DNA of 49,824 bases from Owenia fusiformis (GCA_903813345.2 CAIIXF020000006.1:32098024-32147847); one strand, 5' to 3'; positions 23,601 through 31,242 are shown, numbered from the stretch's first letter. Program-made: numbers and translations. Notes: generated by a model from the sequence alone, not told the origin.

Positions 23601-26600
23601 ATCCTTATTCCATTTACATTTATTAATTAAAGCTGGACTACGCTCCGAAACGCAATCTTGGGTTGTTTCGGGGGTGAACTTTATCATTTTGAGCTTAATG
23701 AAAGATTATAGAATGATGAACAAATGGGGCAAATCTTGTGTAGAAATACTTACGATAAATGTGTCATTTCAAAGATTTTTCATTGAATTTGCTTCGATCG
23801 GTGCCGGCGATATGATTTTGGAAAGGTTTCTAAATGAAGAACGTGACGTCACTTCCGAATCATAGCATTCAAAATAAGTAGCGTTTAATTACTTCATCCT
23901 TTCATAATATTCAGCGGTGTAGCGGGTAGAATCCTCGCTGAGCACGCGGGGAGGCCCGGGTTCGAATCCCGCACTAGCCTTTTTATTTTTTTAACTAAAT
24001 GATAGTTCTTTGATATTACGCAGAAAAAAACAATTTTTATTTACATAAACTTTATATTAGAGCTTGAAAATGTAAAAACAATATATGTCAACATATTGCG
24101 TTTTGGAGCGATGTGCAGGTTTAATGACCCAAGTGCTCTTCCTGCTGAATCTGATAAGGTTCTCACAATATCATCAAATTTACCATGTTGAGTAAATGTT
24201 ATACCGAGATACGTATATTTATCTGTGTAATCTACAAAGGCATTCCCAATTATAAATTTTAAATTACTTCTCTCAACATTGACTTTTCTGAAGTGCATTA
24301 TTTTTGTTTTTGAAATATTTACATTCAGTCGCTATTTATGGCACCATACAATTATGAGACGCACAATAATATGCTTGACTGATTATGCCAAAATATCTCA
24401 TCTCATGGACACAAACAAGTATCATTTTGCCTCCAATGGGCGATCATATCCAGATATGATCATCCCGATTGCATAACAAATCAAAGCTAATCTTGCATAC
24501 AAAAAATGATGTCGTGCATACAATATGGTGCCTCAGTAAATAAATGAACATGAATCGCACTTCCTATGTACAAATAGCAAGGGGTACCCTAATTGTTTTC
24601 ACTAAACTGGAGTACTTTTGAAATGCATTAATAATTTTAAAAATATGCATGCTTAATTAATAATTGGTTCAAATATTAAGGCTTTTGACTTACCTCATAA
24701 AAAAGTGTTTGAGAAGTTGTCTGTTTCTCTTTATGTTTGATTTGCCCCCGATGTGTGGAAAGTTGAAAATGATTCTAGTCCAATTTTTCAACTGAAGATG
24801 AGGATAACTTGAGAGATTTGTTGCATCAATATTATACATCACTGTGACACCTGCAAGAAACAATCACGTGTTAAGTAATATGTGGAGACATAATAAAAAA
24901 GATACTCTATTATTACCACCTTGCCGGGCCAGTTCTAGAGGATTTAGTGCTAGTTTAGAAGGCATTCATCTTACTATATCGACCTGACCAATATGTGACA
25001 TCATAGTGGTGGTCAGGAATGCATTTAACGGCCGGTCGAGAATGCATTTAACCACCGGCAATTTTCCCCGGGAAATTAGATATCGTTCAGTGCGTAAGAT
25101 TCTCTTGCTGTTTCAGTCCTGGTCGTTAACAGTGGTAATAATACCTTCGGCCCTCGGTCCAATATTTCACTATGTTGCCCGCAGAAATTCTAACTGATAT
25201 GATACAAAAACTATGATCCGGGTGTAATTTAGGTTTTAAAAATTAATCCGAGGAATACTTAAAGGATTTCATGTTTAATTTTGTGTGAAATTTTTGGAAA
25301 ATGTTGGATTTTTTACATTTGCTTTGGTCATCTTTTCCCTTGTCGCCTAAGAGTGTTGATTATTTATTTGAGAATATGTTTCCCTAAGTTACATAATTAA
25401 GGTGAAGATTTAATATATATATTCACGTTTTTGCTAAAATAATAAAAATAGAAAAATCTTAAGCGTACATTGTCATCTCGATGTATGTTGTCCCATTGAA
25501 CTTACAAAGTCTTACATATCTGAATTCACAGTTAACCCTAATGTAGACAACATATTTTTCATAACACTAAGGGGCAGAGGGATCAGATTCATTTAAAACT
25601 GAAACGGAACAATCACAATATTACTTATTCAACTTGATTGAACTATATTGAACCTCCGCACTTTCCAGATATAGCATAAATGGGATTTTAAAAAGTCATC
25701 TTCGACTAGCTAGTACAGATCTCTCTGTCAACTTCTTAAGATTCATAAAAGTCTTATTACGTTAAAGTACAGACGAAAACATCATGCAGTTAGCTCAATT
25801 CAACTTTACCCCGCGTGTTCAACTGTCACGCTTAATTTGGTAAACACCCTGTGAAGATTTACTAAATATTGTTATTGATTTGTACTTGAATTCTAAGCAA
25901 ATTCTGCGATAGGTTCCCCTTTTACAATAGCCTATATATTAAGGTTCAGCTGGAAAGTAACATTTTGGTAAAAAAATTGCTATACCTGCACATGTTATTT
26001 TCTGGTACAAAATTAAGTATGAAGACATGTATCAATTGCCTTGCTTTTTTCAGGAAAGTATCATTACACTCTCTACCTATTTTAGTAAACCTGGAAACAG
26101 GTCAATGGTAGCTCCTGTGTTGTCCGGAAACTTTGAAAGAAAATTTGGAAAAATAGAAAGTGTGAAATATCAGAATTTCCTGGAGTTCCCATTGAACTCC
26201 TACTAGATATTCTTAAAGAAGACAATATAATGATACTTTCCTGAAAAAAGCAAGGCAATTGATACATGTCTTCATACTTTATTTTGTACCAGAAAATAAC
26301 ATGTGCTGGTACAGCAATTTTTTACCAAAATGTTACTTTCCAGCTGTACCTTACTTTAAATGTGAGTAGTTACTATTAATTTAACGGTGATGCTTAGATG
26401 CCTTAGAAGTGGTACTCAAATCACATATTGCAAAAAAGCTAATTAAACTTTATGTATCATTGAAGTAGTAGCCTTGGTTTATAAACGTTGAATACTGTCT
26501 TTATATGACCCTGTTTAAACAATTATAAAAATAAACATTGAAAGCATACGCCAAAACAAAACAGGCACGAAAGTTTTACAGAAAATATAAATTAAAGGGG

Positions 26601-29600
26601 CAATAAGGACTGTAGAGAAAATAGGAAAGTTTTTTAATTTTTTCTGAGCTATCAAGGCAACATTTGGTTTAACATCTTCTTTGACATACCTATTTTCTTA
26701 ACCTTTAGCATGCTGCCGGCGAGTGACCCATTCACCCGATTTCAAACTTTTAAAAACTTTACTTTTTCGCGCCATTCTTATGATCCAATTAGATTGCTCG
26801 ATTTATTCAGTGCCTCACATGACTTCCTGTTGACCTAGAATGGCGATATTTCGAAAAATATTTCTCAATTCAACAATTTAAACAGTGTTTTAGTCGTTTT
26901 TAGTGAACAAATCGTACAAAATGGCGGCAAAATGCGATGACAACAAAAATGTGGAGGAAATGGATTGCGATTTCGAGCTCTTTAGGCTCTTGGAAGCCAA
27001 TAATGGTCATCGGAAATAGAAACTAGAATATTTTCTGAACTCAAAAATTGATCATTCGATCGCTGCAAATTCAGTTTTGAGTTCTGACCAGACGTTTAAT
27101 CTTCCCAGGGGCGAAGCGGCGGATTCCGGAGGAGTATTCATGGTATATTTATGCCCAGTCGTGTTAAGGTATGAAAGAAATTCATGAGAACATTTTTTTC
27201 AAGAGCCAGGCCAGTATATCTTCCCTTTATGAAATTTTATCCAGATTCATTCAGTATTTATTGAGATATTAATTATTTAGTCCAGGCATATAATTTTTTG
27301 CACTCTTTGAAAAATAAGCCAGTCACGTGGGATATATTTAGCAGTTATGTCCCTATCATTGAATATATGCCTAAGGTCTGTCACCAATATAGCCCGAGCT
27401 TGCGAGGGTTATATTACGACAGACCGAAGGCATATATTCAATGATACGGACATAACTGTTGTATTACATACTTTTATATCATGGCTACGTTATATCAATG
27501 ACGCCACGTGTCTGTGTGCGAGTGAAAGTAGGAAGAAATGAAACATGACGTCCCGATGACGTCATAAGATTGTCATGGTAAAAGGTTTGGCGGCTATACA
27601 GGAATATATAGCCGACCTTCAGCTCCATTGACTTCAATACAAATGCTTCGCTGGGTATGTAATACTTGCTGAAATAAGCCAGCATGCTACAGGTTAAAAT
27701 GTATGGATAAATTATCAATTTCAGCATTAAAAAGTGTAAATTCAGTTCAAAGCATCAAAAAGGGGACTTCCACTTTCATATTTTCAAGATCCACCATGTT
27801 TCAAGAGGAATACCAGCTAAAACCAGAACAACGGCAACGCCAAAGCGTAGCGAATCCCATCGAACAGAAATGGCTGGCATTTTTACATTTGAAATGCAAA
27901 TATCATAAAATAACACCCATAAGAAAGGCCACCATTTTCAAAATGGTTGATCACTAGCCAAGTTGTCATCAGAAGAAGTAATATGCTATTAAGTAGCCAC
28001 ATATAAAATTCTAAAAAAATCGCCAATGCTGGCCATTTTTTAAAATGGCCGCTTACTACCCAAAATGTCATAAGACAGTATGCAATCCTTACGAGTATTC
28101 ACATATCAAATATGAACAAAATCGCTACTTTCTGAGTTGTAATAAAAAATTTAAATAACATACATAAAAATGGTGGCCATTTTTCAAAATGGCCGACTAC
28201 TCCCCAAAGTTTTATTAGACAATGTGCCATGCTTAAAGTATTCACATATCAAATATGAACAAAATCACTCCACTACTTTTCAAGTTATAGTAAAAAACGT
28301 AAAAATGGTGGCCATTTTTCAAAATGGCCACCTACTACCCAAAGTGTGATTAGACAGTGTGCCATGCTTATAGTATTCACATATAAAATATGAACAAAAT
28401 CGCTCTACTCCTTTTTGAGTTATAGTAAAAATTGTAAAAATAACACACGTAAAAATGGCAGCCATTTTTCAAAAGGCGTTCCCTATATCCCTCCAAACTT
28501 CGTTCGATGGGATAATAATGTTTATCTAGGGGGTTTCTTTGTAGATAATAAAAATAGATGTTAGTCTTGATGAAATATCCAAACTTAAATATATTTTGAC
28601 ACTGGTCAATGATCGTTGAATGACCCCTCTGCACTAATTATTGGACCTTTAAATCATTCATCATTTCAAATTGAAACTGAACAATAACAGTATTACTTCA
28701 ACTTTATTTAACCTAGAACCTTTGAACCTCGGCACTTTCCAGGTATAGCATAAACTGGATTTTAAAAAGTTGCATGGTCCTTTATCAATACATTTTCAAT
28801 ATTTGGAATAATGCAACTAAACTCTTGGAGGTATACTGTGTAAATAACTGTGTACACTGTAAGCCAGTGAGTATCTATTTAACACCTTCAGGACTGTTAG
28901 CTTGCCAATTCCATGCATGCAAGATGTCGTATCACTGCCAGAGAGACCATGCGCAGCTAACAAGTTTGGGATTTTTAATTTGTGTTCATTTACGGTTGCA
29001 TTAATGTTAATGTTTGCTCGGCCAGATGATGTTTCCTCCATTATGATGTTATTTTCCATTAGCTTGTGCTTGAGACAGTGATGAAGAAGTAGAAGGAAAA
29101 CATCAGTATCATCACTGAGTACACTGATATTCTGTTGGCCTTTACTGGCAGCATGCAGAACCTGGTGTACGATAACAACATCTGCTTCTTCTTGAGTGTT
29201 CCTTAAGTCATCATGTTGGTCAATATTGCCTTTATGAATTTGTACAGGTGTTGGATCAGGACCTGTGATAACAAGGATGTTGGAGAGTGATCCTTCACTA
29301 GCTTTTTGAGTGAGATGGTCGATGACACACTTTATCAACTGGACCTTGTTCTCAGTCACATTCAGAACAACATTCTGTGCAGGGAGAGGTGTGTCAGAGC
29401 TGAACTTATACACTCTACTGGCTGATTGAGCTCGAGATGACCTGGTGCTGTTCTTTATACTATTGTCTTTATATCTGTCAAAGATAAGGTATACATCTGA
29501 TTTGGTTAGGAGTCTCAGGATGTACTTCGTGAAAGCAATACAGAAGTTTTCAATTTTTTCAGCCATCGGCCATGTTATGATCCAAAGGATGGTACACCCA

Positions 29601-31242
29601 TCAACGACACGTACACTGCAATTGTTTCCTCTTGAGGTCACCTCAATCTGTAACTTTTATTTCAGTGTTGATTTTGAAGTTGTGATATTAATTTCTCCAT
29701 TTTCATCAAATAGTGATGATGGAGGGAACATCATCTGGCCGAGCAAACATTAACAATTTAACATTAATGCAACCGGTAAATGAACACAAATTAAAAATCC
29801 CAAACTTGTTAGCTGTGTATGGTCTTTCTGGCAGTGATACCACATCTTGCATGCATGGAATTGGCAAGCTAACAGTCCCGAAGGTGTTAAATAGATACTC
29901 ACTCGCTAACTTGGGAGATGTCAATGCAGACATGACTGAAGTTGAGAAAACTTCATCAGAATTTGTTTCTAGATGTTATGGAATTACACCTAAAGTCACA
30001 GACAAAATGTCTGATGTGAGATATGCTGTATGGGCAAAGAAAATGCTGCAAAACACATTACAAATGCACCAAAGCTAAAATCCCTCCCACCAACAACAGA
30101 AGCATTTTCCCAGCATGTGAAGCGAGCTCATTTCCAAGTAGCTATATAGAAAAATGCTGATATGCCTGACCCCCCACTTATCCTTCCAACAGATTATGGT
30201 TGGGAAATTAACAGCACGGGCTCACTTGTCCCAACAACAATGCCCAAGGATACACCCTGTACCCCTGAAGGAATTCTCCAGCTCATTAAGTGCACATGTG
30301 CATCAGAGGGCAATGTATGTAGAACTGGGCGATGTTCATGCTCCAAGGCATCTTTATCATGTACATTGTTCTGTGTTTGCGAGGGGAATGAATGCAATAA
30401 CCAACATACAAAGACAGTAACTGAACAGGAATTGGAAGAAACTGATGAGGATTTATTGATTGACACCCTTGATGAAATCTTAGTAAAAGAACATAATTAA
30501 TAAATTCAAGATATATATAGCACCAAGAAATGACCCTTGTGGAACATCATTATTATGTAGGTTACTTTTTACTCATTTCAGATATTTTATATGTGAGAAA
30601 GAGATCATAATCAGATGTATTTAGTATTATTCATTGATAATTTTATAGGAAACACTAATATCAATTTGATATTATCACAGAATGAGACATTTCATAAATT
30701 GTAAGGTTGGCGGCCATCTTGATTTTTTTTATATTTTTGTCAAGAAACATTTCTGGAACCTAACATATTGGTATACATCATATTAAAACTCTATTATAGA
30801 AAAAACAGCAATATATGTATATGTTTATGTGTATGCTAGTTTTCTGTTCTAAATAATGCTGGCTAAAATACATAAAACGTGTGAAAATTCAAAATGGCCG
30901 CCAAAAAATTCCTCAAGGATGCCCATTGGGCATCCGACAGTTTCTGAATATGGATATCATGTTTCAACAGAAAATACAAAAAAAGTTCATATAATAAGCA
31001 TTTCCATCTCTATTGGCTCTACATCCAGACTATTCACTAAATCATTTTGTTAAAATAGATGTACCTTTGTTTCTTAGCTGCTGAGTGTTATGTATTGCTT
31101 GTTTATGTAGAACAATCTCCTTTTCAGAGAGGTAGCTTGTGGCTGTTAGACATTCTGGGTTCAGTTTCTGTGTTAGAGACAAAGCTAGTGAAAAATCCCC
31201 CTCTCCTACTAGCAATACATCACCAGTACACTTTCTATCCAT
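7616..31242 (-). CDS. FDXACB1: FDXACB1: ferredoxin-fold anticodon-binding domain protein, five coding exons
   Basis: Joining 31242-31065, 24850-24694, 16368-16165, 10935-10774 and 8651-7616 gives 1,737 nt, an uninterrupted 578-aa protein. Residues ~9-23 carry [15 protein letters not shown] and ~86-98 carry [13 protein letters not shown], the glycine-rich and NFPH motifs of DUF2431 (BMT5-like, Rossmann methyltransferase fold). Residues ~120-180 carry VTLAQGQGG and the W..SW.IVAMA block. Residues ~437-470 resemble a degenerate PheRS class II motif 3 ([10 protein letters not shown]), and residues 487-578 are an FDX-ACB domain (SFWI...VKLLD...[10 protein letters not shown]). This order is that of animal FDXACB1; human is ~620 aa. 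The protein is poorly characterised; RNA binding is inferred from the folds. An in-frame TGA 9 nt upstream supports the ATG at 31242. Confidence 0.93.
8755..10555 (+). mobile_element. Family A hairpin-ended minisatellite element, copy 2 (in FDXACB1 intron 4)
   Basis: Same leader (ATACAAGAACA), same TGTCCCCACC (8771-8780), same unique tail, same GGAC/CAGA microsatellite and same terminal hairpin (about 10527-10546) as copy 1. It makes up most of the 2,122-nt intron 4. The core has about seven units spaced 153, 162, 157, 162, 29 (partial duplication), 162 and 162 bp, so it has suffered small indels that copy 1 lacks. Non-coding. Confidence 0.75.
8840..9995. repeat. ~162-bp tandem array inside family A copy 2
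   Basis: The TACTAAGAATCAT landmark lies at 8937, 9090, 9252, 9409, 9571, 9600 (partial), 9762 and 9924. The 157-bp spacing is due to loss of ACAAG in one unit; the extra copy at 9600 is a 29-bp local duplication. Confidence 0.88.
10774..10935 (-). CDS. FDXACB1: FDXACB1 coding exon 4
   Basis: Acceptor ATTTTACAG|GAGTC and donor CAGTAG|GTGAGAG bound 162 nt (1 nt + 53 codons + 2 nt). The split arginine codon joins exon 3's CTGF to [16 protein letters not shown], the CTGYRSQD..F..EGA..H.F pattern of the family. Lies between a satellite-filled intron 4 and intron 3. Confidence 0.9.
10936..11394. other. Intron 3 sequence with a family B 5'-end-like motif
   Basis: No gene. GTAGCAAATCCCAACGAAC at about 11355-11373 resembles the 5' end of the family B element near 27.85 kb (GTAGCGAATCCCATCGAAC). 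A TA-flanked MITE begins 22 nt further on, so an older B element may have been broken here. Confidence 0.35.
11395..12212. mobile_element. 818-bp MITE with ~100-bp or longer inverted ends and TA target duplication
   Basis: The left end begins TCGGGTGTCCCAAAAAAATG and the right end is its complement ending CACCCTA, flanked by TA at 11393-11394 and 12213-12214. Inverted identity continues inward (GCCAAGTATTTTCTCGGCAACT against its complement near 12165) and reappears deeper (AGCATGTCAAAAATC near 11558 against its complement near 12038). The terminal GGGTGTCCCAAAA word and TA target fit the Tc1/mariner group. No transposase; non-autonomous. Confidence 0.8.
12215..13317. other. Intron 3, no gene recognised
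   Basis: A short direct repeat (TGTTCTGA.TGGCCAGAAAG) occurs at about 12567 and 12699. No splice-framed coding motif or transposon end was identified. Confidence 0.45.
13318..14066. repeat. 162-bp tandem array, diverged subfamily, ~4.5 copies
   Basis: The landmark TGTAGAAACAT lies at 13511, 13673, 13835 and 13997, exactly 162 bp apart. Units share AATCCAAAATGGCCACCTTA and AAAACTAATCAGTTCTTGAC with the family A core but carry CCCTGAAAATTTCAGATGAA. Reverse-orientation copies of the GGCAGCCATTTTGAATTTT block flank it (~13212, ~14154, ~14288). No terminal hairpin was found. Confidence 0.88.
14067..16164. other. Intron 3, degenerate repeats, no gene recognised
   Basis: Between 14080 and 14420 a ~130-150 bp motif (AGCCATTTTGAATTTT...GAAAGATCTCAAAATT) recurs. 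The stretches 14630-14760 and 15336-15490 share, in opposite orientation, the words GTGTTTTTCCTAAGC and AACCAACCAGTCC, suggesting an inverted pair of an old repeat. Open frames here have no recognisable domain. Confidence 0.4.
16165..16368 (-). CDS. FDXACB1: FDXACB1 coding exon 3
   Basis: Acceptor CTTTTCAAG|CTCAGTG and donor GATTTAG|GTTCGT give 204 nt (1 nt + 67 codons + 2 nt). An alternative AG five bases downstream would break the frame with exon 2, so the upstream AG is chosen. It encodes [17 protein letters not shown] and [15 protein letters not shown], ending CTGF, the C-terminal half of the DUF2431 domain. Confidence 0.9.
16811..17006 (-). CDS. LINE ORF2, C-terminal tail downstream of the insertion
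   Basis: This piece reads [15 protein letters not shown]..., the second half of the zinc knuckle and the C-terminal tail of ORF2. Removing 1,003 nt (17006-18008) fuses it in frame to the upstream part and gives CxxC-x8-H-x4-C (CTLC...EDEHHF joined to LLKC), the expected knuckle. It ends at a stop at 16811 and completes an ORF2 of about 1,180 aa. Confidence 0.85.
17007..18007 (+). mobile_element. Family D hairpin-ended element inserted in LINE ORF2
   Basis: Borders are fixed by the interrupted reading frame. A 22-nt leader is followed by ATCACACCATC (17029-17039), six 145-bp units, a CACGAC-type simple repeat (17951-17985) and a 3' hairpin ATCCCACC-GAT-GGTGTGAT (17989-18007). The right arm GATGGTGTGAT is the exact complement of the 5' motif. 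Two extra As remain at the borders, within an A-run, so at most a 2-bp target duplication. Non-coding; same layout as families A-C. Confidence 0.82.
17101..17945. repeat. 145-bp tandem array inside family D element
   Basis: The ATCCTCTATC landmark lies at 17151, 17296, 17441, 17586 and 17731, with a variant at 17876: exact 145-bp steps. Units alternate between two types (GAGCGGTTTTCCTGAAATGG and GAGCGGATTTTCTGAAATGG), so the array may have grown as a 290-bp dimer. Open frames here repeat with the units and are artefacts. Confidence 0.92.
18008..21368 (-). CDS. LINE ORF2: APE endonuclease and reverse transcriptase
   Basis: N-terminal endonuclease: GFWNVRGF (catalytic Asn), AETH (catalytic Glu), [10 protein letters not shown] (D-x-N) and LPDHSLL (terminal Asp-His). 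Reverse transcriptase: [21 protein letters not shown] (first catalytic Asp), [13 protein letters not shown], and [12 protein letters not shown] with the YADD box, then [10 protein letters not shown] and YKYLGLCF. The C-terminal knuckle starts [15 protein letters not shown] and is cut by the family D insertion; the final YHTIGGI residues of the present frame come from that insertion. The frame opens right after the ORF1 stop and has no ATG before the endonuclease Asn. Confidence 0.93.
21375..22646 (-). CDS. LINE ORF1: coiled-coil and RRM-like RNA-binding protein
   Basis: A 423-aa frame. The N-terminal ~110 aa are charged and probably disordered. A central region with heptad-like spacing ([18 protein letters not shown]) is the likely coiled coil for multimerisation. 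The segment from [10 protein letters not shown] through [22 protein letters not shown] and [10 protein letters not shown] matches the RRM-type RNA-binding domain of LINE ORF1 proteins. The C-terminal third holds tandem APVATT-type repeats and a basic tail. A later ATG ([11 protein letters not shown]) could be the true start. It stops at UAG 21377-21375, in frame with ORF2. Confidence 0.87.
   Translation of the reverse strand: MRMHAPKVRKVEFLVKLSVQFLVDCDTYFNSKRSGELYEVLRVLSKRIMASIVDSPSNNPFLKRSRPDDEDDIQDGDQANKRIKQTSGSPNNSDPTQTVTLNTIFNMLNRVLDNMDKQDERIKAIATDVVSTSEMAIRNEFGRNISRISNELNDSVDKIEQQVTSSFSRLDKIETNTKVSGGTDSRSASVSLQQKPELAIFNLPESTSVDDLITRCLGFKIGNLQIGPARRVGTVRVGATRPRVTFLSIGNNDDLHIILKQKRVLKNSAEFKSVYINVAKSPEALSQERLMRKMIHQSVESHVKSLQGTVNRQVLSSAPIVATAPVATTAPVATTAPVVPVAAAVPVATAAPVATIAPDATTDYTATSIPPSGRVRANGTNQRNGGKAKSKTNTGANRRMASKPIPPVLPQSTSNERLTQSQQ
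23631..24120. mobile_element. 490-bp MITE with TTAA target duplication
   Basis: The terminal repeats are AGCTGGACTACGCTCCGAAA at the left and, read from the right end, ACCTGCACATCGCTCCAAAA. The inner 16 bp match at 15 positions. TTAA flanks both ends (23627-23630 and 24121-24124). Removing the element with one TTAA restores the LINE frame exactly across GSL|INKCKW. TTAA targeting is typical of piggyBac and Kolobok superfamilies; which one is undecided. Carries a tRNA-like sequence. Confidence 0.88.
23915..23979 (+). tRNA. tRNA-like sequence (Ala-AGC-like, truncated D arm), probably a pseudogene
   Basis: A perfect box B GGTTCGAATCC lies at 23959-23969 in a T arm with 4 of 5 pairs. The anticodon arm has a 6-bp stem CCTCGC/GCGGGG with a 7-nt loop TGAGCAC (AGC in the anticodon place, but G instead of T at position 33). 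The D arm is too short and the acceptor pairs poorly (GGTGTAG against ACTAGCC). A T-run (TTTTTATTTTTTT) follows, like a Pol III terminator. It is better read as a tRNA-derived segment than a working tRNA. Confidence 0.4.
24337..24693. other. Intron 2, no gene recognised
   Basis: AT-rich sequence between the old LINE fragment and FDXACB1 exon 2. No element ends or coding motifs identified. Confidence 0.4.
24694..24850 (-). CDS. FDXACB1: FDXACB1 coding exon 2
   Basis: Acceptor TTTCTTGCAG at 24851 and donor ATGAG|GTAAGT at 24694 define a 157-nt exon (2 nt + 51 codons + 2 nt). The encoded stretch contains NIDATNL and [14 protein letters not shown], the central DUF2431 motif missing between exons 1 and 3. 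No ATG-initiated open frame marks it; it was found by motif and splice phase. Confidence 0.9.
24851..25939. other. Intron 1, no gene recognised
   Basis: AT-rich; a palindrome-like AATGCATTTAACGGCCGG / AATGCATTTAACCACCGG direct repeat near 25018-25058 is the only structure noted. Confidence 0.4.
25942..26351. mobile_element. 410-bp MITE with ~125-bp terminal inverted repeats and TA target duplication
   Basis: Left end AGGTTCAGCTGGAAAGTAAC; the right end read inwards is AGGTACAGCTGGAAAGTAAC. The two arms stay almost identical through CACATGTTATTTTCTGG and CAATTGCCTTGCTTTTTTCA to ~26066. TA borders both ends (25940-25941, 26352-26353). Non-coding. Confidence 0.85.
26354..27341. other. Intron 1, no confirmed gene
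   Basis: A 32-codon open frame at 26921-27019 begins in good initiation context (CAAAATGGCGGC) and reads [20 protein letters not shown]; no family is recognised and it could be the remains of a transposon first exon. Otherwise AT-rich, unassigned. Confidence 0.3.
27342..27458. repeat. Long hairpin palindrome
   Basis: CAGTTATGTCCCTATCATTG at 27342 runs to GTCTGTC, and the complement returns from GACAGACC (27418) to GACATAACTG (27458). Arms are about 41 nt with three or four mismatches, extended by AATATA/TATATT around the loop GCCCGAGCTTGCGAGGGT. Confidence 0.8.
27854..28514 (+). mobile_element. Family B hairpin-ended element, copy 2
   Basis: ATCCCATCGAAC (27854-27865) is the complement of GTTCGATGGGAT in the terminal hairpin TATCCCTCCAAAC-TTC-GTTCGATGGGATA (28486-28514). 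Between lie four units of 135-150 bp marked by GGCCATTTTTCAAAATGGCC, itself a near palindrome. No ACGG microsatellite is visible in this copy. Non-coding, in FDXACB1 intron 1. Confidence 0.75.
28817..29641 (-). pseudogene. N-terminal half of a PIN/FEN-like nuclease-type protein, broken by inversion
   Basis: A 274-aa minus-strand frame. [12 protein letters not shown] is followed by [11 protein letters not shown], then [24 protein letters not shown] and [17 protein letters not shown]. Acidic EEAD, DDTD and the G.D.....GIGK helix-hairpin pattern recall the FEN1/XPG (PIN-like) nuclease fold; similar multi-copy uncharacterised proteins occur in fish and invertebrate genomes (from memory). After RYSLA the frame runs into unrelated sequence near 28866, where an inverted junction lies. 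The rest of the protein is found on the opposite strand from 29708. Nuclease activity is inference. Confidence 0.6.
29708..30500 (+). pseudogene. C-terminal half of the same nuclease-like protein, with Cys-rich tail
   Basis: 29713-30078 repeats the end of the minus-strand half (SSGRANIN..., [25 protein letters not shown]) and continues [16 protein letters not shown] frameshift near 30078 and a stop near 30147 break it. From 30162 the frame reads [13 protein letters not shown] and a Cys-rich end [20 protein letters not shown] followed by [14 protein letters not shown], a CxC-type repeated cysteine module. The overlap with 28866-29050 forms an inverted repeat of ~185-205 bp at roughly 95% identity. 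Not an intact gene. Confidence 0.6.
30501..31064. other. Intron 1, no gene recognised
   Basis: AT-rich; includes GGCGGCCATCTTGATTTTTT near 30711 and AAAATGGCCGCC near 30892, isolated words of the minisatellite superfamily in opposite orientations. Confidence 0.35.
31065..31242 (-). CDS. FDXACB1: FDXACB1 coding exon 1
   Basis: It starts at ATG 31242-31240 in the context AAGATGG and ends at AAAG|GTACAT (59 codons plus 1 nt). It encodes the glycine-rich first motif of DUF2431. Upstream of the ATG the minus strand has CTTTTACAG|TTCCGTCC near 31287, a good acceptor, so a non-coding 5' exon probably lies further upstream. Confidence 0.9.

Larger units (their letters stand above)
22661..24336 (-). 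mobile_element. Older 5'-truncated LINE fragment (related family)
   Basis: Three minus-strand pieces align in order with LINE ORF2: 24336-24121 ([33 protein letters not shown]), 23630-23385 ([29 protein letters not shown]) and 23090-22869 ([17 protein letters not shown]). They cover the thumb region to the knuckle. Frameshifts lie between 23385 and 23090. It is split by the TTAA-flanked MITE at 23631-24120. The younger LINE lies immediately 3', joined near 22660. Confidence 0.8.

Noticed and set aside
23915-23979. Functional tRNA-Ala gene
   Set aside because: D arm too short, acceptor stem poorly paired and G at position 33; kept only as tRNA-like.
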